Numbered from the stretch's first letter, positions 8,007-16,411 are shown. The stretch: 64,000 bases of DNA from Aestuariivivens sediminicola (GCF_022662015.1 NZ_JAKMCM010000001.1:558001-622000), one strand, 5' to 3'. The notes: generated by a model from the letters alone, not told the origin. Program-made: numbers and translations.

Positions 8007-9695
8007 ATGAAAACAAATTTACCTGCTAAAATCCTCCGAAAAAAGGGTGCCATCACTCTATTACTTTTTACATTATGTTTAAGTTTATTCTCTCAGTCGG
8101 AAACTTATTTTATTACTACCTGGAAAACCGATAATTCCGGTTCGTCAAATCCTACATCGATATCCATCCATACTAACGGAGAAGGCTATAATTATGATGT
8201 TGACTGGACTTATGATGGTATTACTTTTAATGCAGAAGACTCCGGTGTCGTTGGAGATATTACACATGACTACACTGTGGCAGGCACCTATACCGTTGCC
8301 ATTAGGGGTACATTCCCACGTATTTATTTTAATTGTTCGGGAGACAAAAATAAAATTCTTTCCATTGAGCAATGGGGCACAAATGCCTGGTCATCAATGG
8401 AAGGTGCCTTTTGTGGTTGTCTGAATTTAGTTAGTAATGCAACAGACACACCTGATCTAAGTGGTGTAACCAATATGTCCAACGCGTTTTGGACCACTTT
8501 GGCTTTTAATGCAGATATAAGCGATTGGAATGTAAGTAGTGTCACCGATATGAGCTATGCCTTTGGCGTATCGGCAATTACAGGAGATTTGAGTGGCTGG
8601 AATGTAAGTAATGTAACCAATATGTATGCTATGTTTTCAACAACAAATGTAAATAGCAACTTAAGCACTTGGAATGTAGGCAACGTGATCAATATGGCAT
8701 ACATGTTTGAAGGTTCTAATTTCAATGGAGATATCGGTAACTGGAATGTGAGTAGTGTGACTGACATGAGCAGTATGTTTGAAAATAACACTTCTTTTAA
8801 TGGGAATATCAGTGGTTGGACAATCGTTAATGTATTAGACATGTCGAGTATGTTTAGGGGCGCTACTGCTTTTAATCAGGATATAAGTAACTGGGATGTG
8901 AGTAGTGTAGAAAATTTAGGTGGTATGTTTGCTGAAGCCAACGCGTTTACCGCCGATATAACCGGCTGGGACGTTGGTAGCGCAACCAGTTTAGGTGGTA
9001 TGTTTTCCGGGAACACCACGTTTAACCAGGACATAAGTGGCTGGGATATAAGTAGTGTAGAAAGTTTGAGCGGTATGTTTGCCGGTGCAACAGCGTTTAA
9101 TCAGGATATAGGCGTATGGGATGTCAGTAATGTTAAGTTTATGAGCACAATGTTTTCTGGAGCTACATCTTTTGACAGGGATCTGGGAAATTGGGATATT
9201 AGCAGTATAATTTCAATGGAGGATATGTTTTTAGACGCTGGCCTGTCAACTGCCAATTTCGATAATACAATTATTGGTTGGAACACTTTATCTGTTGGAG
9301 AAATTAAAATACCAATGAATGTCACCTTTCATGCAGGAAACAGCACCTATTGCACTAGTGAAGCTGCTATCTTATCACTGATTAATGATTATAATTGGTC
9401 CTTCTTTGGAACGGGTGTGCAAGATTGTTCAGGACTTGGGTTAAATGATCTCAATCAAAACCTATCGTTAAACATATATCCAAATCCTGCTGAGCAGATT
9501 TTACATATTTCATCTGACATTCCCTTAAATCGTATTACCATCAACGAATTGAATGGTAAAATTTTGTTGGACATTACAGTAACGGACGGGAAAATGGAAT
9601 TCGAAATTCCAATAACAGCACTAAGAAGTGGTTTTTATTTTGTTAATACCCGATCAGATCAAGGTCATGCTGTAAAAAAGTTTATTAAGCTTTAG
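8007..9695 (+). CDS. DUF285/BspA-type repeat surface protein with T9SS sorting domain
   Basis: A 562-residue protein. Residues 1-31 form a signal peptide ending near LFSQS. Residues about 40-120 form a beta domain like those preceding DUF285 repeats. About ten repeats of roughly 24 residues follow (about 150-425), each with a W-x-V/I-x-S/N-V core, a M-x-x-M-F motif and F-N-x-D-I. The last 80 residues are a type A T9SS sorting domain beginning LNIYPNPAEQILH. Known: such leucine-rich-like solenoids occur in BspA and Mycoplasma surface proteins and are often adhesins. Inferred: a surface-attached binding protein. The repeats are coding, so the DNA periodicity of about 72-75 bases is not a separate repeat array. 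Confidence 0.85.
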   Translation: MKTNLPAKILRKKGAITLLLFTLCLSLFSQSETYFITTWKTDNSGSSNPTSISIHTNGEGYNYDVDWTYDGITFNAEDSGVVGDITHDYTVAGTYTVAIRGTFPRIYFNCSGDKNKILSIEQWGTNAWSSMEGAFCGCLNLVSNATDTPDLSGVTNMSNAFWTTLAFNADISDWNVSSVTDMSYAFGVSAITGDLSGWNVSNVTNMYAMFSTTNVNSNLSTWNVGNVINMAYMFEGSNFNGDIGNWNVSSVTDMSSMFENNTSFNGNISGWTIVNVLDMSSMFRGATAFNQDISNWDVSSVENLGGMFAEANAFTADITGWDVGSATSLGGMFSGNTTFNQDISGWDISSVESLSGMFAGATAFNQDIGVWDVSNVKFMSTMFSGATSFDRDLGNWDISSIISMEDMFLDAGLSTANFDNTIIGWNTLSVGEIKIPMNVTFHAGNSTYCTSEAAILSLINDYNWSFFGTGVQDCSGLGLNDLNQNLSLNIYPNPAEQILHISSDIPLNRITINELNGKILLDITVTDGKMEFEIPITALRSGFYFVNTRSDQGHAVKKFIKL

Positions 9696-9746
9696 ATGAA
9701 TTCTGTAATTAAGTTTCTAAAAAATACTTTTTAAAACAAAAATGCA

Positions 9747-9852
9747 TCCCAATCTTCTTAAAAAGAAAAAAGAAAAGCTTCTCATTGGATCATCAAGCAA
9801 GGCTTGACTTTCATTACATCCAAGAAATTAATTCGGGAAACAACACAACATT
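9747..9852 (+). repeat. Dispersed structured intergenic repeat, copy C
   Basis: TCTT/AAGA-type A/T hairpin, core GAAAAGCTTCTCATTGG, inner hairpin TCAAGC-AAG-GCTTGA, and the end ATTCGGGAAACAACACAACA. It is very similar to copy F. It follows the BspA-type gene. Confidence 0.75.
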
Positions 9853-9981
9853 TTATGCCAGCGCGCCAATTGGCCCCATCGCTAAAAACATCCACAGGAT
9901 GTTTTTTTAACGCTCGGTCATGATCTGGCCGGCGTATCTTATTGTCCAATTGATAATTCCCGAATGAATTGAAATTCATTA

Positions 9982-9989
9982 TATATTTG
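9982..9989 (+). promoter_or_regulatory. Bacteroidota -7 element for the M23 peptidase gene
   Basis: TATATTTG is an exact TAnnTTTG match. It lies 58 bases before the ATG at 10047 and downstream of an earlier in-frame ATG at 9969, which supports the later start because the transcript would begin after 9969. Confidence 0.45.
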
Positions 9990-10046
9990 TCCGTCAATAA
10001 AGATTACATTAAAACTGCACATATTAAAACAATAAGCAAGCACCCT

Positions 10047-10874
10047 ATGAGATTTAATCTATTCGTACTTCTAATAGTTATTTTTATCAGGCCTGGTTTC
10101 TGTCAAAAACAAATGGATGAACCAACACATTATAAGGATGATTTATCCATTGATTGGAAAAAAAGTGACCCTCATTTAAAACTGGTTGCAAATAATAAAT
10201 TATTAACTCCAATTCAGATCTATTTTCACTCAAGGAAGGACAGCACTGAGTTAAAATCATTCCTGCTTTTACCCAAAGATAGTCTTGACCTGATGACCTA
10301 CTCGGGAAAGCTGCCAGATTCGATATTCACATCAAAATTTAATGACAGTATCCGAATTAGCTATTTCTGGGGACACAAATCACATATTCATCCTGACCTA
10401 AATTATTTGTACCGATTACCATTCAAAAGAGGAAAGAAATATGAAGTCAGTCAAAGTTTTTATGGCAAGGCATCCCATTTCGATGAAAAATCCAAATATG
10501 CCATTGATTTTCAACTTAATATTGGAGAACCTGTTTATGCGGCAAGGGAAGGCGTAGTTATTAAAGTTATTGATTGGTTTACTAAACAAGGCGGAAAAGA
10601 ACTATTGAATTCAGCCAACAGAATAGTGATCCTTCATTCCGATGGAACACTTGGTTCCTATGTTCATTTAGATTATAAAGGAAGTTTTGTAAAAGAAGGC
10701 CAATTGGTTCGTCGAGGTCAAAAAATTGGAGTTTCAGGCTTAACGGGATACACCAACGGACCGCACTTACATTTTGTGGTAAGGAAAGAAAATGATATCG
10801 CCATCCCAATTTATTTCAAAGGCTATGAGGGGAAAATACTTAAAAAAGGAAAACGATATAAAGTCGTTGAATAA
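10047..10874 (+). CDS. Secreted M23-family (LytM-like) metallopeptidase
   Basis: The chosen start gives 275 residues with a clean signal peptide (MRFNLFVLLIVIFIRPGFCQ); an upstream ATG would add 26 polar residues and precede the likely promoter. The C-terminal half is a lysostaphin-like M23 domain: SHFDE...YAIDFQL supplies the first His and the Asp, and GPHLHF supplies the H-x-H zinc ligand pair. Known: M23 enzymes cut peptidoglycan cross-links or similar glycine-containing peptides in the periplasm. The N-terminal 130 residues are a beta-rich region without recognised family. It converges on the next gene with only 16 bases between the stop codons. Confidence 0.8.
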   Translation: MRFNLFVLLIVIFIRPGFCQKQMDEPTHYKDDLSIDWKKSDPHLKLVANNKLLTPIQIYFHSRKDSTELKSFLLLPKDSLDLMTYSGKLPDSIFTSKFNDSIRISYFWGHKSHIHPDLNYLYRLPFKRGKKYEVSQSFYGKASHFDEKSKYAIDFQLNIGEPVYAAREGVVIKVIDWFTKQGGKELLNSANRIVILHSDGTLGSYVHLDYKGSFVKEGQLVRRGQKIGVSGLTGYTNGPHLHFVVRKENDIAIPIYFKGYEGKILKKGKRYKVVE

Positions 10875-10890
10875 AAACGATTTAACAATT

Positions 10891-11385
10891 CTATTCTACT
10901 TTTGAATATTTTTGAACTTCGTCATTATTTCCCTCTTTTAATAAGAGTGCATTCTCTTTTATTTCAAATATGTAAAATTCTTCTTGATGAAATTTGCCAA
11001 ACATAGGATCTCCCGGATAATACCATTTGACTTCATCATAAAATTCCATTTTCATCAATTCCTTTTGCATAGAACCTGCTTTTATTAAACTTGTTCTAAT
11101 AGTATTGCCATCAACAAAAAAATCACTTACCAAAACAGCAACTGTAATATATTTTGGATCTTCTTTCCTTTTAAACAACCAGTGGAATTCACTTTCTCCG
11201 TTATTACCGGAGGTTTTATTAAATACCCACCTGAATATTTGACTTGGAATTTCCCCTTCCCCCGGCAAAACTATCTCCCAGGTACCTGTTAGTTGGTCAG
11301 GTATTTTTTCAAGATCATCCGTTTTGTTTTGAGAAAACAGTAATGTGGTAAGTAAAAATAATGGAATGATTAGGGTCGTTTTCAT
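10891..11385 (-). CDS. Secreted protein of unknown function
   Basis: The chosen start (MKTTLIIPLFLLTTLLFSQ) gives 164 residues with a typical flavobacterial signal peptide cleaved after FSQ; an ATG 14 codons upstream would place polar residues before the signal and is unlikely. The mature protein is beta-rich with a lipocalin-like look (an L-T-G-T-W-E-I motif near the N-terminus, as in lipocalin-like DUF4488 proteins). The link to lipocalins is only a resemblance. It converges with the M23 gene. Confidence 0.6.
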   Translation of the reverse strand: MKTTLIIPLFLLTTLLFSQNKTDDLEKIPDQLTGTWEIVLPGEGEIPSQIFRWVFNKTSGNNGESEFHWLFKRKEDPKYITVAVLVSDFFVDGNTIRTSLIKAGSMQKELMKMEFYDEVKWYYPGDPMFGKFHQEEFYIFEIKENALLLKEGNNDEVQKYSKVE

Positions 11386-11505
11386 TGCATTTAATTTTAA
11401 GTTTAAAAAATTAATCATCTCTTCCATTATATAAAATGATATATATCATAAGCATATTATCAGAATGATAGGGATTTCATAAGAGGAGTCTAAAAACAAA
11501 AAAAT

Positions 11506-11610
11506 ATCCCGATCCGCGAGCACTCGGGAAAGGAAAGCTTCTCATTGGATGGCCAAGCAAGGCTTGACTTTCACTACGTTCCCGAAATGAATTAGGGAAA
11601 CAACACAACT
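11506..11610 (+). repeat. Dispersed structured intergenic repeat, copy D
   Basis: 5' hairpin CCCGA/TCGGG, core GGAAAGCTTCTCATTGGATG, inner AAGC-AAG-GCTT arms, TTTCACTACGTT, and the end GGGAAACAACACAAC. It lies in the 516-base gap between divergent genes, about 290 bases upstream of the hybrid kinase. The rest of that gap is A/T rich and holds nothing else I can name. Confidence 0.75.
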
Positions 11611-11901
11611 TTTCAGCTACGGTGTGTCCCAGATCTTTGAATATATTAAAAAATCATAATTTTTAATATTTATCCGATTCATTACAAGTCAATAATCACC
11701 TCTTCTCTTAACTGATTATTATCATTATATAACGCTAATAGTTAATATATATTTATCAAATTGATCTTAATGGTTAGGCGTATTACTTTTATTTCATGTT
11801 TAAAACAATAAAATAATATCTTTTAAATAATCCATATTACCCTATGAGGGATATATCTTGAATGAAAAATCAAAAGATTAAAAATTAACCATCTGTAAAG
11901 T

Positions 11902-14067
11902 ATGAAACGATTAACAGGGAAAAAGTTGATCGCTCGGATTGATTTGCTCTTGGCTGATCCACGATTGGAACCAGAGGCACTTTTACGCAAGCGATGGACC
12001 TGGCTATATATGATCGTCAACTTTATTGGCTTAACCTGTATGACTAGTCTTGGATTTGTATGGGAAATATGGCCAATTCTTTGGTTTGGTTATGCTTTAA
12101 TGATTACGCAAATTGTAGCTATCCCTCTTTTTCGCATTACAAAACGGTTTGATCTTGTCCTGAACATAAGTTATGGCATTATCGTTATTCTGGCTTTCGC
12201 TGTAATGTTGCAAATTGGTGGCCTGACAACTTCCATGGGATTTGTGTTTATAGGAATGAACTGTGCAATGGGTTCTGTTTTGGCCGGCAATATTCGATGG
12301 ACTATTGGGATGTTTGGCTTGTATTGCAGTACAATCATACTTTTAGGTATACTCCAGCCCTATCTCGTGACTCCGGATTATATAACTCCTGAGGTCAATT
12401 CGTTTTATTTCGTCACTGATGCCGTATGGGTTAATGCATGTATACTTTTTTTGGTCATATTGTTCATGAAAGACAAAAGCCGATATGAAAAGTCTGAAGC
12501 AGAGAAATTAAGAAAAATAGATGAGGCTAAAACCCAGCTTTATACTAATGTATCTCATGAATTCCGAACACCTTTAACAATCATTTCAGGTATAGCAGAC
12601 CAAATGGAACAACACAAGGAAAAGTGGTTGCAAAATGGACCATATAAGATAAAAGCTCAAAGTCAAATACTACTGAGATTGGTAAATCAGATGTTAGATA
12701 TCTCCAAAATAGAAGCAGGAAGCATGCATTTAAACTTAATTCATGGGGACATTAAGAAATTTGCCCGATATGTGGTTGGAACGTTCAATAGCCTTGCTGA
12801 ATGCAGGCATATTGACTTGAGGATTAATATAAACAATGAGTCTCTCTATGCTGACTATGATCCTGAAAAACTAATGCATGTATTTGGCAATCTAATATCC
12901 AACTCAATAAAATTTACGTCTCGAGGCGGAAAGATTGATGTCAGCGTTTTTGGGAATAACAGGAGAGGCCAGGACATGCTATGCATATCGGTAAGGGATA
13001 GTGGAAAAGGAATACCAAAGGAGTCTATCAGTTATATCTTTGACCGCTTTTACCAAGTTCCTGACGAATATGATCAGATACAAGGTACCGGTTTGGGTTT
13101 GGCCCTAACCAAAGAGCTTGTAAAATTGATGAAAGGAGAGATTACAGTGAAAAGTACAGTAGGAGTTGGAACAGAATTTATCATTACCTTGCCCGTCACC
13201 AAAGAAGCCAGAAAGAAAAATGACCATGGCGTCTCTATGATCCATTCAGATACTATTAATTCTATTGTTCCAATACATAAAAGAGATGGGGAGCAAAAAA
13301 CTAATCCTCATATATCTATAGAAAAACCAATCCTTTTAATAGTTGAAGATAATAAGGATGTTGTGGAATACCTTATTACAATCCTGAAGGATTATTATAT
13401 TCTTGAAGTTGCCTTCAATGGTAAGATTGGACTCGAAAAAGCATTGAAAATCATCCCGGATATCATCCTAACAGATGTTATGATGCCACAAATGGATGGC
13501 TTTGAAATGGTCAGAAATCTTAAAAATGATATCAGAACAGATCATATTCCAGTAATAATCCTCACCGCAAAAGGAGACTTCCACTCAAAACTTTCAGGAC
13601 TGGAAATAGGCGCCGATCACTACCTCATCAAACCATTCAGTGAAAAGGAGCTATTACTTAAACTGAGCAACCTGCTAAAGGCAAGACATAAAATGCAAAA
13701 AAGGCTCGGCTCACTAAAAATGCTTTCCCATCATGGAAATATGCACTACAAGGATGAGATGCTGTTTATATCGAAGATTAACACCCTTCTTGAGGAGAAA
13801 ATGGAGAATGAAGATTTTGGAATAAAAGATATTTGCAGCCACCTCAATATGAGCAGACCTCAGTTGTATCGGAAATTTTCCGCATTAACAGACAATTCTA
13901 TCGGTAAATATATTAGAACTTATCGTCTTCACAGAGCAAAATCAATGATAGAAAGTCAGAGCAAAAATGTAACGGAAGCTGCAATCGATTCAGGGTTTAA
14001 AAACCTATCTCATTTTAGCACGAGTTTTAGGGAAGAATTCGGTTATTCTCCAAGTGAGCTTCTTTAA
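11902..14067 (+). CDS. Hybrid two-component system protein: membrane sensor, histidine kinase, receiver, AraC-type regulator
   Basis: A 721-residue one-protein signalling system. Residues 30-190 contain six or seven membrane helices with short loops, so the sensor is the membrane domain itself, unlike the large periplasmic propeller sensors of most Bacteroidota hybrid systems. HisKA motif SHEFRTPLT has His219; the HATPase boxes are NLISNSIKF, DSGKGIP and GTGLGLAL. A receiver domain (about 475-590) has VEDN, phospho-acceptor Asp525 in LTDVMMPQMDG and Lys in YLIKPF. The last 100 residues form an AraC-type double helix-turn-helix ending in the FGYSPSELL signature. The lipoprotein gene downstream on the same strand is a possible target. 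Confidence 0.9.
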   Translation: MKRLTGKKLIARIDLLLADPRLEPEALLRKRWTWLYMIVNFIGLTCMTSLGFVWEIWPILWFGYALMITQIVAIPLFRITKRFDLVLNISYGIIVILAFAVMLQIGGLTTSMGFVFIGMNCAMGSVLAGNIRWTIGMFGLYCSTIILLGILQPYLVTPDYITPEVNSFYFVTDAVWVNACILFLVILFMKDKSRYEKSEAEKLRKIDEAKTQLYTNVSHEFRTPLTIISGIADQMEQHKEKWLQNGPYKIKAQSQILLRLVNQMLDISKIEAGSMHLNLIHGDIKKFARYVVGTFNSLAECRHIDLRININNESLYADYDPEKLMHVFGNLISNSIKFTSRGGKIDVSVFGNNRRGQDMLCISVRDSGKGIPKESISYIFDRFYQVPDEYDQIQGTGLGLALTKELVKLMKGEITVKSTVGVGTEFIITLPVTKEARKKNDHGVSMIHSDTINSIVPIHKRDGEQKTNPHISIEKPILLIVEDNKDVVEYLITILKDYYILEVAFNGKIGLEKALKIIPDIILTDVMMPQMDGFEMVRNLKNDIRTDHIPVIILTAKGDFHSKLSGLEIGADHYLIKPFSEKELLLKLSNLLKARHKMQKRLGSLKMLSHHGNMHYKDEMLFISKINTLLEEKMENEDFGIKDICSHLNMSRPQLYRKFSALTDNSIGKYIRTYRLHRAKSMIESQSKNVTEAAIDSGFKNLSHFSTSFREEFGYSPSELL

Positions 14068-14201
14068 TCCACCAATTGATTCATTATTGAGCAGATTACC
14101 AAAATTTTTGAGATTCTCACCAAAGTACTTCTAATGATGACTTATTAATTTTAATAAACAGTTGAGATACTCAGATATTTTTAATTCAAATATGATGGAT
14201 C

Positions 14202-14768
14202 ATGAAAACAAAATTAATAAGTCTTGCCCTGATTGGTTTATTATTATCGATCACGGTAAATTGTAGCCATGACTACACTATGAAAAGCGACGTCCAACAA
14301 GACGTGATGGAATCCCCCTTAGCCAACTATGAATTCATTGGCAATCCTCTCGGTAAAACACTGATGAAATCAGATAATGGTGTTACGAAAACAATCAAAT
14401 TCTACGACGGAACAGGTCCTTTTGGATTTGATTTCAATGTAGATGGTTGTGCTCCAGATCCTTATTTAACAATTACTGGAAACGGCAATGCCTCTCATAT
14501 TGGCTATTACACGGTTGAGAATTATGGGTGCTATGATGGCGTGAGTCCTATATTAGGCATAATAACCGCGGCCAACAGAGATAAAATATACACCTATGTG
14601 GCGTCGGCGGTTCAAAATCAGGATACTGGTATCTGGACTTACCACTATGTTGTATATGATGGCACAGGACGATTTACAGACGTTTATGGTGACATTTATA
14701 TGCACGGCAACATTGATTTTGACAATTGGACCTGGGCTATGTCCGGCGAAGGAGAAATAACCTATTAA
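14202..14768 (+). CDS. Lipoprotein of unknown function
   Basis: A 188-residue protein with a lipoprotein signal (ISLALIGLLLSITVNC, lipobox Cys near residue 21). The mature part is rich in G, Y, D and T, predicted beta, with no motif I recognise. It has three cysteines in the mature part. It lies 134 bases downstream of the hybrid kinase-regulator and ends at a terminator. It may be controlled by that regulator, but this is inferred from position only. Confidence 0.6.
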   Translation: MKTKLISLALIGLLLSITVNCSHDYTMKSDVQQDVMESPLANYEFIGNPLGKTLMKSDNGVTKTIKFYDGTGPFGFDFNVDGCAPDPYLTITGNGNASHIGYYTVENYGCYDGVSPILGIITAANRDKIYTYVASAVQNQDTGIWTYHYVVYDGTGRFTDVYGDIYMHGNIDFDNWTWAMSGEGEITY

Positions 14769-14787
14769 TATCACGCAGGAAATATGG

Positions 14788-14828
14788 AAAAAAAAGATTC
14801 CAGTCTCTTTTCTGAGGCTGGATTTTTT
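14788..14828 (+). terminator. Rho-independent terminator after the lipoprotein gene
   Basis: The arms AATCCAGCCTC (as read on the minus strand) and GATTCCAGTCTC form an imperfect stem over TTTT, flanked by A and T runs (GGATTTTTTAT). Confidence 0.6.
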
Positions 14829-14868
14829 ATTGTTGAGGTAAGCCGGAATTAATGTGCGAAAGACTGGT

Positions 14869-14966
14869 ATCCCGATCCCCGAGTACTCGGGAAAGCTTCT
14901 CATTAGATTGCCAAGCAGATCCTGACTTTCACTACGTCACGCCATAGGCGTGAGCAACACCACATT
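14869..14966 (+). repeat. Dispersed structured intergenic repeat, copy E
   Basis: 5' hairpin from CCCGATCC...GAGTACTCGGG, core GGAAAGCTTCTCATTAGATT, a degenerate inner hairpin, then TTTCACTACG. The 3' hairpin has different arms from all other copies: TCACGCC-ATA-GGCGTGA replaces CCCGAA/TTCGGG. The stem is perfect, which suggests selection for the structure. The gap 14769-15181 holds the terminator, this repeat, and no gene. Confidence 0.7.
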
Positions 14967-15181
14967 TGTATTGTGGTCTTGATGCGCCTATAGAATAGTA
15001 CTTACACCCCTTTCAAACATTATTGGGATTATTTATCATTGAACAACAGCCTTTTCACGCAACTGATTTACATCATACCTTAAGATAAGCTGATGGGCTA
15101 TCTTTAAAGTTTAAATTAGGATAGAAAAATACCAGAGTGTTTATACCTTACTTAACTCACACTAAATAAATTTAGAATATC

Positions 15182-15793
15182 ATGAAGAATAATATAAAGT
15201 TGACGATTTGGACATTAAACCATCTATGGGTAATATTTTTCAGCTATTTATTGAGCATTTTTTTTGTGTTATTACCTATTCATGGTGCATTTGGATTCAG
15301 TATGGATGATGATGGAACCTATCTTTCCAATGCACTTATGCATATTGGCAGTGGTGCTGTTCTTGCACTGGCCACAGGTCTATTGCAATATTTATCCTTA
15401 AAGCGTTACTTTAAGGTGTCGTTTAAATGGGTGTGGGCGTTATTGACTGGATTTGTGTTTGCCGAAATTTTTGCTGGTGTTGTATTGTGGAAATTGGAAA
15501 TCTACAGAGGTTTAATTAATGTATTTAATACTTCTAATCATATACCTGAGGCTTTAATTTTTGCCTTTGCAGGACTAATTACGGGAATTCTACAATTCAG
15601 ATTATTAAAACCCCACTTTAAGAAACATTTTTATTGGATCGTATCAAGTACTTTGGGCTGGGGGTTTTTAATTTTATCAACATCTCTTGGTCTCTTCGCT
15701 TTTCTGTTAGGTGCGATCTTATATGGCTTCGTGACTGGATTAGTTCTGTTTACAATATTGGAATTAAAACCACAAAACAAAAATGGGGATTAA
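15182..15793 (+). CDS. Integral membrane protein, unknown function
   Basis: A 203-residue protein with about six membrane segments (near 15-35, 55-75, 83-105, 122-140, 152-172 and 175-195). The fragments A-L-A-T-G-L-L-Q-Y-L-S-L and G-L-I-T-G-I-L-Q-F-R-L-L suggest an internal duplication of a two- or three-helix unit. I do not recognise a named family. It is the last gene before the repeat and tRNA-Asp. Confidence 0.6.
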   Translation: MKNNIKLTIWTLNHLWVIFFSYLLSIFFVLLPIHGAFGFSMDDDGTYLSNALMHIGSGAVLALATGLLQYLSLKRYFKVSFKWVWALLTGFVFAEIFAGVVLWKLEIYRGLINVFNTSNHIPEALIFAFAGLITGILQFRLLKPHFKKHFYWIVSSTLGWGFLILSTSLGLFAFLLGAILYGFVTGLVLFTILELKPQNKNGD

Positions 15794-15874
15794 TGAGTAT
15801 ATATTTAACGGTTGTATTATCACTTGTACTGGGTTAAATAAGAATTTCTTGAATATCGCCCAAAACAAAAAAGC

Positions 15875-15980
15875 ATCCCGATTTTCTTAAAAAGAAAAAA
15901 GGAAAGCTTCTCATTGGATTGTCAAGCAAGGCTTGACTTTCACTACGTCCCCGAAATGAATTCGGGAAACAACACAACAT
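15875..15980 (+). repeat. Dispersed structured intergenic repeat, copy F
   Basis: The best preserved copy. It has an A/T hairpin (TTTTCTT-AAA-AAGAAAA), the core GGAAAGCTTCTCATTGGATT, a perfect inner hairpin GTCAAGC-AAG-GCTTGAC, TTTCACTACGTCC, a 3' hairpin CCCGAA-ATGAA-TTCGGG, and the end AACAACACAACAT. It ends 8 bases before the 3' end of tRNA-Asp. Confidence 0.8.
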
Positions 15981-15988
15981 CTTAGTTG

Positions 15989-16062
15989 CGGTCTGGACGG
16001 GACTCGAACCCGCGACCCCCTGCGTGACAGGCAGATATTCTAACCAACTGAACTACCAGACC
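15989..16062 (-). tRNA. tRNA-Asp (anticodon GTC)
   Basis: The reverse strand folds as a cloverleaf: acceptor GGTCTGG/CCAGACC, D-arm with AGTTGGTTAGA, anticodon stem-loop TGCCTGTCACGCA with anticodon GTC, T-loop GGTTCGAGTC, discriminator G. CCA is not encoded. Its 5' end overlaps the 3' end of the GIY-YIG gene, and a displaced second copy of its 5' half lies about 338 bases upstream. Confidence 0.95.
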
Positions 16063-16306
16063 GATTATTTTCAATTAATCTAAGATAAAAATTTCTATTC
16101 TTCTGACGTTTTAAAAACTTCTCTCTTAGTATTGCTTCTCGCTTTGTTGTAAATGCCTCAACATATACGATCTTCCAAGGTTTCTTCTTTTTTGTATAAG
16201 CAGATAATCCCACATTATGCTCAGATATTCGCTTATCCAAATGTTCTGTATAACCTATATAAAAGGAACCATCTTGTTCACTTTCTATGATATATGTATA
16301 AAACAC
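16040..16306 (-). CDS. GIY-YIG nuclease-domain protein inserted at tRNA-Asp
   Basis: An 88-residue protein starting at GTG (FYTYIIES). It is a minimal GIY-YIG domain: YTYI and FYIGYT form the core strands, R28 in LDKRISEHN and the Glu in LREKFLKR fit the catalytic arginine and glutamate. Its last residues, RSGSSVG, and its stop codon are encoded by the first 23 bases of the tRNA-Asp gene. Known: small UvrC/URI-type GIY-YIG proteins are common in Bacteroidota, often beside tRNA genes. Inferred: a site-specific mobile gene that replaced the 5' half of the tRNA. Confidence 0.8.
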   Translation of the reverse strand: MFYTYIIESEQDGSFYIGYTEHLDKRISEHNVGLSAYTKKKKPWKIVYVEAFTTKREAILREKFLKRQKNRNFYLRLIENNRSGSSVG

Positions 16307-16349
16307 TTTAAGAACTTATGGCCTTTATGTATTCAATATGCTCGCGCTT

Positions 16350-16400
16350 TGCGTGACAGGCATCCCGAGTACTCGGGATAACCAACTGAACTACCAGACC
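16350..16400 (-). pseudogene. Displaced 5' half of tRNA-Asp
   Basis: On the minus strand GGTCTGGTAGTTCAGTTGGT (positions 1-20 of tRNA-Asp) is repeated exactly, and the match resumes with GCCTGTCACGCA through the anticodon loop. Between them, the eight tRNA bases GAATATCT are replaced by a palindrome. The match stops in the 3' side of the anticodon stem; no T-arm or acceptor 3' strand follows, so it is non-functional. Confidence 0.85.
16362..16379. repeat. 18-bp perfect palindrome within the displaced tRNA half
   Basis: ATCCCGAGTACTCGGGAT equals its own reverse complement. A closely related sequence (CCCCGAGTACTCGGG) is part of repeat copy E, and CCCGA/TCGGG arms also occur in copy D and at 1290-1310. 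Confidence 0.8.
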
Positions 16401-16411
16401 GTTGCAAAACT

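Noticed and set aside
8450-9240. Tandem DNA periodicity of about 72-75 bases that might suggest a CRISPR array or minisatellite
   Set aside because: It is coding DNA for DUF285 repeats; the units differ in sequence and there is no repeat-spacer pattern.
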